Source: an uncultured Bacteroidales bacterium
GTDB taxonomy: Bacteria; Bacteroidota; Bacteroidia; Bacteroidales; UBA932
DNA length: 64,000 bases
Direction: 5' to 3'
Assembly (NCBI GenBank): GCA_946185745.1
Contig: CAMHKQ010000004.1
Coordinates: 1 to 64,000, forward strand
A model generated the notes under the pieces. The model was not told where the DNA came from, made no database searches, and worked only from the letters and a program-made list of their open reading frames with translations. Positions 1 through 7,332 of the stretch are shown piece after piece. Within the stretch, counting starts at the first letter, position 1; every line of letters starts with the position of its first letter. The translations under genes and the position numbers were made by a program.

Positions 1-98
1 ATTTCCTTTTGGACCAATTGCGGCTCATCAGGCTGCATCACGGTGCATCCAATAGCCAAGGCTACGAAGACGCTGGATATTAAGTACTTTATGCTCAT
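1..98 (-). CDS. Lipoprotein, N-terminal fragment (runs off the left edge)
   Basis: The first 32 codons of a minus-strand gene are visible; the rest lies outside the window. They encode MSIKYLISSVFVALAIGC, a short positive n-region, a hydrophobic core and a lipobox-like AIGC. This predicts an exported lipoprotein lipidated at Cys18, followed by an acidic, Gln-rich stretch. The ATG at 98 overlaps the TGA of the preceding small gene as ATGA, so the two are probably translationally coupled. Function unknown. Confidence 0.7.
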   Translation of the reverse strand, partial: MSIKYLISSVFVALAIGCTVMQPDEPQLVQKE

Positions 99-271
99 TG
101 TAATAAAGTATTTAAAAGTGATGATTCGCTTGGGGGGAAGGCCGGTAACCAGTTCTCGTCGCCGGTTCCTTCTCCGCCACCAGGCGAGACGGCAATAATA
201 GAGTTAAGATTAAATGTAATAACCTCTACAGCAGGCGTTTGATACACTTCCTTTTCTTTTATAATTTCCAT
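95..271 (-). CDS. Small acidic 58-residue protein upstream of a lipoprotein
   Basis: An ATG at 271 opens 58 codons. The protein starts MEIIKEKEVYQTPAVEV and continues with a hydrophobic strand (VITFNLNSIIAV), then SPGGGEGTGDEN and a Pro/Ser-rich end. This layout (charged start, Y-x-x-P-x-V-E-V, then a Gly/acidic tail) matches small uncharacterised proteins common in Bacteroidales genomes next to lipoprotein or fimbrillin genes. Support for it being real: the stop overlaps the lipoprotein start (ATGA), and a TAnnTTTG box lies 32 nt upstream. No export signal is seen. Function unknown. Confidence 0.65.
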   Translation of the reverse strand: MEIIKEKEVYQTPAVEVITFNLNSIIAVSPGGGEGTGDENWLPAFPPSESSLLNTLLQ

Positions 272-303
272 AGTGATTGGTGGTTACTTTTTCTGTGTTT
301 CCG

Positions 304-311
304 CAAAAATA
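304..311 (-). promoter_or_regulatory. Bacteroidetes -7 promoter box (TATTTTTG)
   Basis: TATTTTTG on the minus strand matches TAnnTTTG and sits 32 nt before the small gene at 271. The stretch 312-400 holds nothing else recognisable. Confidence 0.5.
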
Positions 312-400
312 TGTGCGCGTATCCAACGAATCAAGTTCATTTTGGTTCATTTAACACAAAAAACTGGAAGTCAGCTCTAAAGGGCCTGTCAAGCCCACGC

Positions 401-534
401 CCGGCCACGAAAAACCGCGAAAACGTGGCCCGCAGGCATCGCAAACCCCGCCCGGCCACGAAAAACTGCGAAAACGTGGCCGGCTGGCATCGCAAACCTT
501 TCCCGGCCACGGAAAACCGCGAAATCGTGGCCGG
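401..534. repeat. REP-like palindrome array, three units, 51-bp pitch (left flank of RAYT)
   Basis: Three hairpin units start at 401, 452 and 503. Each has a CCGGCCACG arm, a 14-nt loop and a CGTGGCCGG arm (arms 452-460/475-483 and 503-511/526-534; the first unit has a 7-bp core 403-409/424-430). A 19-nt spacer with a GGCATCGCAAACC core separates them, so the pitch is exactly 51 bp. Loops are related but not identical. The array ends 4 bp before the transposase stop codon. It lies in the same orientation as the array at 1602-1735. Confidence 0.9.
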
Positions 535-538
535 CGGG

Positions 539-1513
539 TTATTTCCGGTGGGGAAACATCGCATCAAGAATCACCGGATCCAGATTGATTAGGCGGGCAA
601 TCTTTCTGTTGTCGGCGTTGTAGTCGAAGTGTAGCAGTCGGGCCAAGTCCATCTTGTCGTCTTTGGCCAAAGAGGAGATTCGCTGGCCGCCGTACTTATT
701 TCGACTTAAACTATACAGCGCATCAATCAATTCATCATCAGTATAGTAGATTGCGTCTCCCAAAGCGGAGGCAATCTCTTTGTAGGATTCGATGTTTTTT
801 GCGAGCTTGTTGAAATAATGCCGGGCATCGCGGAACACGCCTTCTCCGATGTCCAGACGACAGTAGCTTGCCGGCGAAAAGTAACCGTCGACAATGATGT
901 AGTTATCTGGATAAACCACTTGTTTCGTATGGAGGAACTCTCGTTTGGCACGCGCTGTCAAATCGCTGAAAACTAAATCTTTCCGAGCCTTGAACACGCT
1001 GTTGAAGTAATAGCTGTTTGCACCGAATGGATAAGTAAACGGGGTCTGGTCCGGGTCTATTACAAAGTTGTTCCTGTTTGTGTATCCGATCTGGTTGCGC
1101 AGCGACTCCAGGCTTTCGATGGCGATGGGCTCGTTGCAGTCGAAATATGACAGATTAACTCTCTTACCTGCGGATGAGAAGTACCGGACAAGGCGTTTTT
1201 TGAACAAGGCGAAGAATCCCAGGACATGTCCCCGACCGCCGCATAACACAAAATGCACGTGATTGCTCATCAATTCGAAGGTGATTATCTGCACCTCCGG
1301 GCAATCATGGGCGCACATGGCCACCAGCGTCATGGCAACCGCATATTCCTTGTCTTTGAAAATGACCGACTGATGCTCTCCGGGGGTGCACAAATGCCAC
1401 AACCCACCGTACTTTTGTACAGTCCACTCAAAAACACGTCTGCATCTGCTTTCTTTCTCGCTGAACGACCGTTCACGCTGCGCCTGGGCGCCTTCATGGT
1501 AATCCTTTGCCAT
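539..1513 (-). mobile_element. REP-associated tyrosine transposase (RAYT, Y1_Tnp/IS200-like)
   Basis: This 324-residue protein carries the HUH motif of Y1 single-strand transposases in FELMSNHVHFVLCGG (H-V-H, about residues 85-90). A following GYTNRNN segment resembles the Y-I-x-R-N-P block of RAYTs and may hold the catalytic Tyr, although the exact residue is not certain. The last 45 residues look helical, with a pattern like the C-terminal DNA-binding tail of RAYTs. Known RAYTs are single-copy and bind and mobilise REP palindromes without being mobile as classic insertion sequences. Here palindrome arrays flank the gene tightly on both sides, and a copy lies at 30417-30499, so gene and repeats form one system. 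The start at 1513 is the first ATG, 45 nt after a good -7 box. The ORF appears intact. Confidence 0.85.
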
Positions 1514-1558
1514 ACTTTACTCACAATAACTCCAACGCCACCTTGGCTCTGGATACGA

Positions 1559-1566
1559 CAAAGATA
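1559..1566 (-). promoter_or_regulatory. -7 promoter box of the RAYT gene (TATCTTTG)
   Basis: TATCTTTG on the minus strand, between the right-hand repeat array and the transposase start, 45 nt upstream of the ATG. Confidence 0.55.
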
Positions 1567-1601
1567 ATACACGTACGCCCTGTTTCCAAAAAAACTTGCT
1601 C

Positions 1602-1735
1602 CCGGCCACGAAAACCCGCCAAAGCGTGGCCGGCAGGCATTTCAAACCCGTTCCGGCCACGTTTTCGGCCCCAAGCGTGGCCGGCAACCGATTCAAGCCC
1701 CTCCCGTCCACGGATTCAGCCAAAACCGTGGCCGG
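1602..1735. repeat. REP-like palindrome array, three units, 51-bp pitch (right flank of RAYT)
   Basis: Units start at 1602, 1653 and 1704. Arms are 1602-1610/1625-1633, 1653-1661/1676-1684 and 1704-1712/1727-1735, each separated by a 14-nt loop. The third left arm is CCGTCCACG, one substitution from consensus. Spacers contain GGCATTTCAAACC or a decayed form. The array is a direct repeat of the left one, so the transposase sits inside a six-unit series. Confidence 0.9.
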
Positions 1736-1754
1736 CGGCCCGGTGTTATTCGCC

Positions 1755-1762
1755 TAATTTTG
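1755..1762 (+). promoter_or_regulatory. Possible -7 box for the ECF sigma operon (TAATTTTG)
   Basis: TAATTTTG fits TAnnTTTG and is the only good plus-strand match in the 134-bp gap 1736-1869. It would give a leader of about 100 nt. TCCCGGC near 1795 and GCCGGGA near 1843 could pair within that leader. Nothing else is seen in the gap. Confidence 0.35.
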
Positions 1763-1869
1763 AAAAACAGACGGGATTCGTTATATTCGGACCTCCCGGC
1801 CATCCCACGTCGGCAGAAGCTAAGCCTGCGGATTTTTTTGCCGGGAAGTGACGCATTCCGGAAAATCGT

Positions 1870-2454
1870 GTGTTTATAAGGCAGATATCCAAAGTGTATA
1901 ATGAACTGGACGAGCAGGCGCTGGCCAGGTACTGCTCTCAGAGGGACAGAATGGCGGAAGAGGAACTGTATAGAAGATATGCAGTAAGGGTGAGTGCGCT
2001 GTGCCGGCGATACCTCGGAGACGAAGACGACGCGAAGGACCTGATGCTGGATACGCTCATCAAGGCACTTGAAAAGATTGATTCTTTCAAGTATACCGGG
2101 GAGGGTTCCCTGTATGCGTGGATAAGGAAGATTGCCATAAACAAAGCTCTCAACCAGATAAAACGCCACCGCTGGAGGATGGTCCCCCTGGACTTTGACG
2201 CAAGGGACGACATTCCGGAGCCCGCTGGGGAAGAGGTGGAAACGATACCGAGGGAGAAGCTTATGGAATGGATTTCGGAGCTGCCCGGTTTACGGAGAGC
2301 CGTCCTGAACCTTTACTGCATCGACGGTTACTCGCACAAGGATATCGGCAAGATGCTGGGAATCAGCGAGAGAGGCTCAACCAGCACGCTGGTGAAGGCA
2401 AGGAGGCAACTGAAAGAAAAGATAAAACAATATTTAAAGGAACAGGACCGATGA
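1870..2454 (+). CDS. RNA polymerase ECF-type sigma factor
   Basis: This 194-residue protein has sigma-70 region 2 (about residues 15-90: EEELYRRYAVRVSALCRRY, the DAKDLMLDTLIKALEKI helix, then AWIRKIAINKALNQIKR). Region 4 follows (about 125-185) with the helix-turn-helix YSHKDIGKMLGISERGSTST. A short acidic linker joins them, as in ECF factors. It should direct transcription of a small envelope regulon. The frame opens only after 1851 and has no ATG, so GTG at 1870 or GTG at 1894 is the start; 1894 gives a more typical N-terminus. Its stop overlaps the next start (ATGA), coupling it to a likely anti-sigma/envelope protein. Confidence 0.85.
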   Translation: MFIRQISKVYNELDEQALARYCSQRDRMAEEELYRRYAVRVSALCRRYLGDEDDAKDLMLDTLIKALEKIDSFKYTGEGSLYAWIRKIAINKALNQIKRHRWRMVPLDFDARDDIPEPAGEEVETIPREKLMEWISELPGLRRAVLNLYCIDGYSHKDIGKMLGISERGSTSTLVKARRQLKEKIKQYLKEQDR

Positions 2455-3650
2455 GAAAGTGGGAAGACATAGTCAGGGACAAGTTGGAAGAGCCGGAAGG
2501 CGAGCTTCCCGAGAGCGTCTTTGCCGAGTTCCGTGCCCGCCTGGATGCTGCCGCTCCCGCGCCGAAGCGCTTCCGTCCGGCATGGGCGATTGTTCCCGCG
2601 CTCGCTGCCGCGCTTGCCGCCGTCCTGCTCATTCACAAACCTACCGTATCGGAGAGAGACAGCCTTGTTGCACAGCAGGAGTCGGCCTTGGTTGCCGAGG
2701 CAGCCGTTATTGCAGACAGCGACGGACCGGCACAGGCAGCAGCCTCCGCCGACATCGCCGAAGGGATGCCGACCGCCGTTCCGCCGGTCGCAACTGAAAG
2801 CTCCACAAAGGCAGAGACAGCCGAAGCAGAAAAGCAGCCCGAAAAACCTGACAGCGCCGTTCCGGAAGCAGAGGCGGCAACCCCGGCAGAAACGGCATCA
2901 TCTTCCGGGAAGGCGGAAGCTCCCGAAAAAGCTGCGGCAGCTCCGCAGGCTGTCGAAACCGTATCCACCGGGCATCCCGCCGCGTCGCCGTTCGTTCCCG
3001 CGAATAGAAATGCCAGGATTGTCAGAAAGATATTGTTCCCCACTGCCGGCGTGCTCACCGGAGGAGGGCTGCTTGCCACTGCTGTACCGCTTCTTTTTGG
3101 AATGCGCGAGGCCATGGAAGTGTCTCCAAGCGGCGACCTTACCACGCAACAGGAACCGCAGAAATACGAACCCACCGGAAACGTTCATTACTTTTTCCCG
3201 CGCAGGTTCGGCTTGTCGGCAAGATTTCCCATAAGCGAAAAGCTTTCAGTCACCACCGGGCTGGATTATTCCAGATACAAAAGCTCAATCGCCTATTCCC
3301 TGTCAGGGGAAAAAATGCAGACTGCGCATTATCTGGGAATACCCCTGCGCCTCGACTGGACGTTTGCCTCAACCAAACGGCTGGATTTCTATCTTGGAGG
3401 AGGGCTTGAAGGCGACTGGTGCATCAAAGCGACGTTCGACGGGGAGCAGGTGCAAAAAGACGGTTTCAGCGCCTCTCTCCTGGGCGCCGGGGGAATCCAG
3501 TTCAAGCTTACCAAGAACCTGGGGCTGTACATGGAACCTGAGTTCAACTGGACATTCATGCCGGAAAAACCGGTTTTAAATACTTACCGGAGCGCCCACC
3601 CCGTCATGTTTTCGGTGACATCCGGCCTTCGAATCACTTTTGGAAAATAA
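2451..3650 (+). CDS. Membrane-anchored protein with C-terminal outer-membrane beta-barrel domain (possible anti-sigma partner)
   Basis: The start at 2451 overlaps the sigma stop by 4 nt. The 399-residue protein begins with a charged segment (MRKWEDIVRDKLEEPEGELP), then a hydrophobic helix at 44-62. A long Ala/Pro/Glu-rich linker (about 65-185) leads to a second hydrophobic stretch (about 195-217). The last 150 residues resemble an outer-membrane beta-barrel (PorT/OmpX-like), with alternating aromatic strands ending in TSGLRITFGK. Similar sigma-adjacent proteins occur widely in Bacteroidetes; the N-terminus is plausibly the anti-sigma part. How one chain with an inner-membrane helix also reaches an outer-membrane barrel is unclear; cleavage in the linker is one option. 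Function inferred from position and topology only. Confidence 0.7.
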   Translation: MRKWEDIVRDKLEEPEGELPESVFAEFRARLDAAAPAPKRFRPAWAIVPALAAALAAVLLIHKPTVSERDSLVAQQESALVAEAAVIADSDGPAQAAASADIAEGMPTAVPPVATESSTKAETAEAEKQPEKPDSAVPEAEAATPAETASSSGKAEAPEKAAAAPQAVETVSTGHPAASPFVPANRNARIVRKILFPTAGVLTGGGLLATAVPLLFGMREAMEVSPSGDLTTQQEPQKYEPTGNVHYFFPRRFGLSARFPISEKLSVTTGLDYSRYKSSIAYSLSGEKMQTAHYLGIPLRLDWTFASTKRLDFYLGGGLEGDWCIKATFDGEQVQKDGFSASLLGAGGIQFKLTKNLGLYMEPEFNWTFMPEKPVLNTYRSAHPVMFSVTSGLRITFGK

Positions 3651-3663
3651 ACAATCGGTTATT

Positions 3664-4896
3664 ATGACTCATTTTGGACTGATTGCGGCCGCAGCCGCAA
3701 TGCTCATGTTAAGCCAGTCGTGCGAAAAGCCCGGCCTGGACGATTCCGGGAACAACCCGTACAAGGCCCTGGAGCTTACCACCAAATCTGCCGAATTCGC
3801 CCGGGAGGGCAACACTTTCGCATTTGATTTCCTCGACCGCATCAACGCGGCGGAGGAAGAAGACTTCATCATCTCCCCGCTCAGCATGCAGTTCCTGCTG
3901 GGGATGCTGCTGGACGGCGCACAGAACGGAACCGCCGATGAAATCTGCAAGGTGCTGGGCTACGGCGCCGGTGAGGTGGACGCCGTGAACGAATACTGCC
4001 TCTCCATGATGCAGCAGCTTCCCTCGCTGGACAAGAAGACGAAACTTTCCATTGCAAATGCCATCTTTGTAAACAAACAGTATTCGCTGAAAGACAGTTA
4101 CAAGAGCACTGTCGGCAAATACTACCTGGCAGAGGTGGCCAATCTGGATTTCTTCGACGGCGCAGGCGCGCTGAAAACCATCAACGGCTGGTGCGACAAG
4201 CAGACGAACGGGATGATTCCCAAGGTGCTGGACGAGGTGAGCCCGGACATGCTGGCATATCTTCTCAACGCCTTGTATTTCAAGAGCCAGTGGAAGGAAA
4301 AGTTCCCCAAAGGGAATACTGCCAATGAAAGCTTCACGATCGGGAACGGTGCCGCGAAGAAGGTGCCGATGATGAAGAACAACGGGCACTTCATGTATCA
4401 GGACAACAATATTTTCCGGGTGGTGCGCCTTCCGTACGGAAACGGGGCCTTCAGCATGCTGGTCATCCTTCCGCAAACCGGGAAGACGATTGCAGAGGTA
4501 ACATCGGCCCTCAAGGACTTCGACTGGAACGGATTCCTTTCGGGGATGGTCTCCTGCGACGTGGACCTCTGGCTGCCGAAGTTCGAGACCAAGTACTCCA
4601 AGAAACTCAACGACATCCTTTCCGACATGGGAATGCCTTCCTCCTTCACCACGGCTGCCAATTTCAAGGCCATGTCCGATGCCGCCCTGTGCCTGAGCTT
4701 CGTCAAGCAGGACGCCGTCATCAAGGTGGATGAAGAAGGAACAGAGGCTGCGGCGGTATCTTCGGCCGGAGTGATGGCCACATCTGCCGGCCCCGGCCAG
4801 AACGTCGTCTTCCATGCCGACCATCCTTTCCTTTACCTGATTACAGAAACCAGTTCCGGCGCGATTCTCTTTGCCGGCAAATACAGCGGAAAATGA
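3664..4896 (+). CDS. Serpin-family protease inhibitor, lipoprotein
   Basis: This 410-residue serpin has a lipoprotein signal (lipobox LSQSC, lipidated near residue 20). Serpin landmarks are visible: SPLSMQFLLGMLLDGAQNGT (helix B), NALYFKSQWKEKF (strand 3A region), and the C-terminal FHADHPFLYLI signature. The reactive-loop hinge reads EEGTEAAAVSSAG (about residue 357), with the small residues needed for loop insertion, so it should be inhibitory. The scissile bond falls near M-A-T-S, suggesting proteases that accept small residues; this is uncertain because the distal loop is longer than usual. The start at 3664 is chosen because an upstream TTG in the previous gene would spoil the signal peptide. 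It is probably an envelope shield against host or community proteases. Confidence 0.92.
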   Translation: MTHFGLIAAAAAMLMLSQSCEKPGLDDSGNNPYKALELTTKSAEFAREGNTFAFDFLDRINAAEEEDFIISPLSMQFLLGMLLDGAQNGTADEICKVLGYGAGEVDAVNEYCLSMMQQLPSLDKKTKLSIANAIFVNKQYSLKDSYKSTVGKYYLAEVANLDFFDGAGALKTINGWCDKQTNGMIPKVLDEVSPDMLAYLLNALYFKSQWKEKFPKGNTANESFTIGNGAAKKVPMMKNNGHFMYQDNNIFRVVRLPYGNGAFSMLVILPQTGKTIAEVTSALKDFDWNGFLSGMVSCDVDLWLPKFETKYSKKLNDILSDMGMPSSFTTAANFKAMSDAALCLSFVKQDAVIKVDEEGTEAAAVSSAGVMATSAGPGQNVVFHADHPFLYLITETSSGAILFAGKYSGK

Positions 4897-5522
4897 AAAA
4901 GTCACATATCATAATATTGCTTCTAACCTTGTCCACAAGTGTGGTCTCGGCACAGGAGAACCCGTCATGGAAACGACTGGAAAGTAACATACAGCTGGGC
5001 GCCGGATTGTTCCTGGAGAGCGGTTATCTGGCCCATGAGGAGAATCCCGGAGCCGTGCTCCGTCTTTCATACGGCCTGGACATCCGGTTCAGCGACATGT
5101 GGTCGGTAATGCCGGGTGTCGGACTCCGTGCCCAACTGAGCCAAATCGACCATTTCATGGCTGTGGGCAATGACCCCGACGGAATGAGTCTTGCCGATGT
5201 GTTTGTTACAGCACGTTATCATTTTGAGTCTGACGGCTCCAGGATGGTTTTTGGTCTGGGACCCGCGCTTTCATTTATGACATCTCCGGACACATACTAC
5301 GTCGACGCGGACCCGAACGACCCGCGGAACGGCAAGGAAAAATTCAACCGCTTCGACCTGGGGCTGCAGCCGAGCATAACCTTCCTGCGCGGCAAGCATT
5401 TCCAGTGGGGCTTCGAGGGCAGCATCGGCCTGCTGAATGCGATGAGGCAGTACCCGGAATACAACCGTACAGGCTCCATCCACCTGCATTATCTCGCCGT
5501 CACCTGCGGCTGGCATTTCTAA
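4893..5522 (+). CDS. Outer-membrane beta-barrel protein
   Basis: 209 residues with a cleavable signal peptide (MKKSHIIILLLTLSTSVVSA, cut before QEN). The mature part has alternating polar and aromatic strands (LRLSYGLDIRFSDMWSVMPG, FVTARYHFES, HFQWGFEGSIGLL) and ends in GWHF, a terminal aromatic typical of BAM-assembled barrels. Its ATG overlaps the serpin TGA (ATGA), so it closes the four-gene sigma/serpin operon. Substrate unknown. Confidence 0.75.
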   Translation: MKKSHIIILLLTLSTSVVSAQENPSWKRLESNIQLGAGLFLESGYLAHEENPGAVLRLSYGLDIRFSDMWSVMPGVGLRAQLSQIDHFMAVGNDPDGMSLADVFVTARYHFESDGSRMVFGLGPALSFMTSPDTYYVDADPNDPRNGKEKFNRFDLGLQPSITFLRGKHFQWGFEGSIGLLNAMRQYPEYNRTGSIHLHYLAVTCGWHF

Positions 5523-5535
5523 TCTTTCCTCGCCT

Positions 5536-6177
5536 CTACCCTTTCCGGGCCCCGGGGCAGTGCTCGCGGAGGAAGTTGAGGACGAAGTCGTAGTCTTCGT
5601 CGGGGACGTAGACCTGGTTGCGCTCGAGGAGCTGGTTCACCTTGATGAGATTGTAGCGGCGGCGCGGGATGATGCGGCGCACGGAAGCGAGCGTGGAGGT
5701 GGAGGTGGTGCGGGCGGCGGCAAGCACTCCGGCCCCTACGGTGGACGGACGCCGGGCGGCCGCGCCGACGATAGCTGTCGCCAGTCCTATCTTGCGGGCT
5801 TTGCGGGCCTGTGCCGGTTCGGTCTCGTGCACAAGGACCTTCTCGTCCATAGTAAAGTGAACGATGTACTTGCCCCCGTACATCCATGCCACAATCAGGT
5901 ACGCAAGCAGCGAAATGACAATGAAAACGATATAAACGACAAGCCAGATCTTGAGGCTGCTTTGCCAGAGGTTTTCCCCCCAGGCGTTGGCCCAGTCGCC
6001 ATTCACGGCCGTACGGATGAGGTCGATGAGCAGCGGAATGCTGAACAGTCCGCCTATGATTTTGAGCACGACAACCAGGATTGCCGGATTCCTGTACATG
6101 TTGAGCGCATAGGTCCAGCGATACTTGCCGTCCTCGTCGCGGGAAACCCTCGTGGTGGTGAGTTCTTTCTTTTTCAT
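5536..6177 (-). CDS. Membrane protein of unknown function
   Basis: 213 residues. Two hydrophobic segments lie at about 29-52 and 75-105, followed by a basic soluble C-terminal half (RRIIPRRRYNLIKVNQLLERNQVYVPDEDYDFV). The second half resembles uncharacterised bacterial membrane proteins that often carry an N-terminal zinc ribbon, which is absent here. The start at 6177 (MKKKELTTTRV) is preferred over 6219 because the -7 box lies between them. Downstream it converges with the barrel gene, 13 nt apart. Confidence 0.6.
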   Translation of the reverse strand: MKKKELTTTRVSRDEDGKYRWTYALNMYRNPAILVVVLKIIGGLFSIPLLIDLIRTAVNGDWANAWGENLWQSSLKIWLVVYIVFIVISLLAYLIVAWMYGGKYIVHFTMDEKVLVHETEPAQARKARKIGLATAIVGAAARRPSTVGAGVLAAARTTSTSTLASVRRIIPRRRYNLIKVNQLLERNQVYVPDEDYDFVLNFLREHCPGARKG

Positions 6178-6201
6178 GGTGCGGGCGCAATTGATTACAC
6201 A

Positions 6202-6209
6202 CAAAGATA
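6202..6209 (-). promoter_or_regulatory. -7 promoter box (TATCTTTG) with leader shared by the pseudogene at 7308
   Basis: TATCTTTG on the minus strand, 24 nt before the start at 6177. The box plus leader is near-identical, at equal length, to the region before the decayed lipoprotein at 7308 (both contain TTTGTGTGTAA and end CCGCACCATG). Confidence 0.7.
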
Positions 6210-6243
6210 GTTTTTTCACTCGAAACGGCTACTGAAAAAACAC

Positions 6244-6251
6244 TATCTTTG
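6244..6251 (+). promoter_or_regulatory. -7 promoter box (TATCTTTG)
   Basis: Plus-strand TATCTTTG, 8 nt before the ATG of the decayed ATPase fragment at 6260. It is divergent from the box at 6202. Confidence 0.5.
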
Positions 6252-6259
6252 CATTAGGA

Positions 6260-6519
6260 ATGCCTTTTATCAAAAAAATGACTCTTTCGGAGCTTACTCT
6301 GGACCGGGAAGGGCTGGCTGCCGCAATTGCGTGTTCCCCTTCTGTTCGTTGGGGGATGGACTCTCCGGCCGGGAACGCTACAATCTTGGATCAACTTCAA
6401 ATATTACCCGGTTGAAGAAATCCATGATTGACAAAGAGCTGGTTGAACTCACCCCCAAAGGGATAATACTTGGAGATCCTGTTCTCAAGCTTTGGCTCAA
6501 AAGAGTTATCTCATTGTAA
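6260..6519 (+). pseudogene. Remnant of an AAA ATPase (C-terminal winged-helix end), frameshifted
   Basis: The ATG at 6260 opens about 50 codons (MPFIKKMTLSELTLDREGLA, then an A-I-A motif) before a stop. A second overlapping frame continues from about 6331 and reads YNLGSTSNITRLKKSMIDKE, then a strand and DPVLKLWLKRV. The second part matches the C-terminal winged-helix and DPxxxxWxxR ending of the AAA ATPase family common in Bacteroidales. The ATPase core is missing and the frame is broken, so this is a decayed fragment, possibly fused to a live promoter. The intact ATPase at 31298 is only distantly similar. Confidence 0.55.
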
Positions 6520-6532
6520 TGAGAAAAAACCT

Positions 6533-6540
6533 TATCTTTG
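6533..6540 (+). promoter_or_regulatory. -7 promoter box (TATCTTTG), 3 nt before the start codon
   Basis: TATCTTTG ends 3 nt before the ATG at 6544, so the mRNA would be leaderless, or translation starts at the internal ATG at 6577. Confidence 0.6.
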
Positions 6541-6543
6541 TTC

Positions 6544-7044
6544 ATGTTTAAATTCGTCTTCAAAGTTCTTTCGGCAGTCATGACTCTCGGATTGTTCACC
6601 ACCGCCTGTGCAGCACAGGCTCCGCAGGGGCAACTGATATATTGCAGTTACGCATGTGCGGGCGCCGCCGGGCTCGGAAAGGATTACTGCGAGCTTATAG
6701 CCGATCCGGGCACTGAGCCCAAAGTGGTGGTTGCGCTGAATCTCGGCAACCGCTTCGAAGACCCTGAAATCCACGCCGAATACCCTGTAGGGCAGGATGT
6801 CGTGGATTCGCTCGCAGCCATGCTCGCCGAAGCCAAAGTGTACAAGCTTAACGGATACCAAGTGGAAGAGCCCATCACCGGAGGCCATTCATACCGCATC
6901 TACCAGGAGTATTCCTCCGGCGAGAAAATCAATGCCGCCTGGTATGGCAACCATATCAAGGACGAGGCCCTGGCGGCATACCACATGATTGAGAGATTCT
7001 TCCGGCCCTGGCGCGAGAAGGCCGAAAGGGAGCCGCAGGAATAA
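6544..7044 (+). CDS. Exported protein of unknown function
   Basis: 166 residues with a signal peptide (FKVLSAVMTLGLFTTACAA). The Cys in TTAC could be a lipobox, or AAQA could be a signal-peptidase I site. The mature part starts with QLIYCSYACAGAAGLGKDYC (four Cys with the one before) and ends with a charged helix (FFRPWREKAEREPQE). I do not recognise the family. The start at 6544 keeps the full signal; an in-frame TTG at 6538 lies inside the promoter box and is excluded. Its stop abuts the decayed gene at 7045 on the opposite strand. Confidence 0.6.
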   Translation: MFKFVFKVLSAVMTLGLFTTACAAQAPQGQLIYCSYACAGAAGLGKDYCELIADPGTEPKVVVALNLGNRFEDPEIHAEYPVGQDVVDSLAAMLAEAKVYKLNGYQVEEPITGGHSYRIYQEYSSGEKINAAWYGNHIKDEALAAYHMIERFFRPWREKAEREPQE

Positions 7045-7308
7045 TCAGGGTTTGACTGCCTGCCTCCAGGTCTTGTTCATGATGACGGGAGGCGTATGGC
7101 CCGCATGCTCAGGATCGTTGTCGTACATCTGCCGGAGTGACGGTGGCCGTGAGCGTCTCGGATGCCCCCGCCACAAGGTTAAGGGCGGTTTTATTGAGGG
7201 ACACTCCGGTTACATGAACGGTAGCAGGCTGCGGTTACACGGGTGACAACCGGCGATGACGGCCAGTGCCAGGAACGAAGACAATACTCTGACGACGGAA
7301 TCTTTCAT
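7045..7308 (-). pseudogene. Decayed lipoprotein with bacterial Ig-like (BIG2) domain
   Basis: From the ATG at 7308 a lipoprotein signal is encoded (MKDSVVRVLSSFLALAVIAG then Cys), but the frame stops after about 32 codons. A second frame then encodes VTGVSLNKTALNLVAGASET followed by LTATVTPAD, the start of a BIG2 immunoglobulin-like domain. A third frame runs to a TGA at 7045. At least two frameshifts separate the parts, so the gene is dead. Its promoter and leader are preserved (see 7333-7340). Confidence 0.6.
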
Positions 7309-7332
7309 GGTGCGGCTGAAATTTGTTACACA

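Noticed and set aside
401..1735. CRISPR array on the flanks of the transposase
   Set aside because: Units recur every 51 bp, but the repeat is a palindrome with related (not unique) loops and conserved spacers; there are only three units per side and no cas gene.
3709..4905. 398-residue minus-strand ORF opposite the serpin
   Set aside because: Antisense shadow of an unambiguous serpin gene inside a plus-strand operon.
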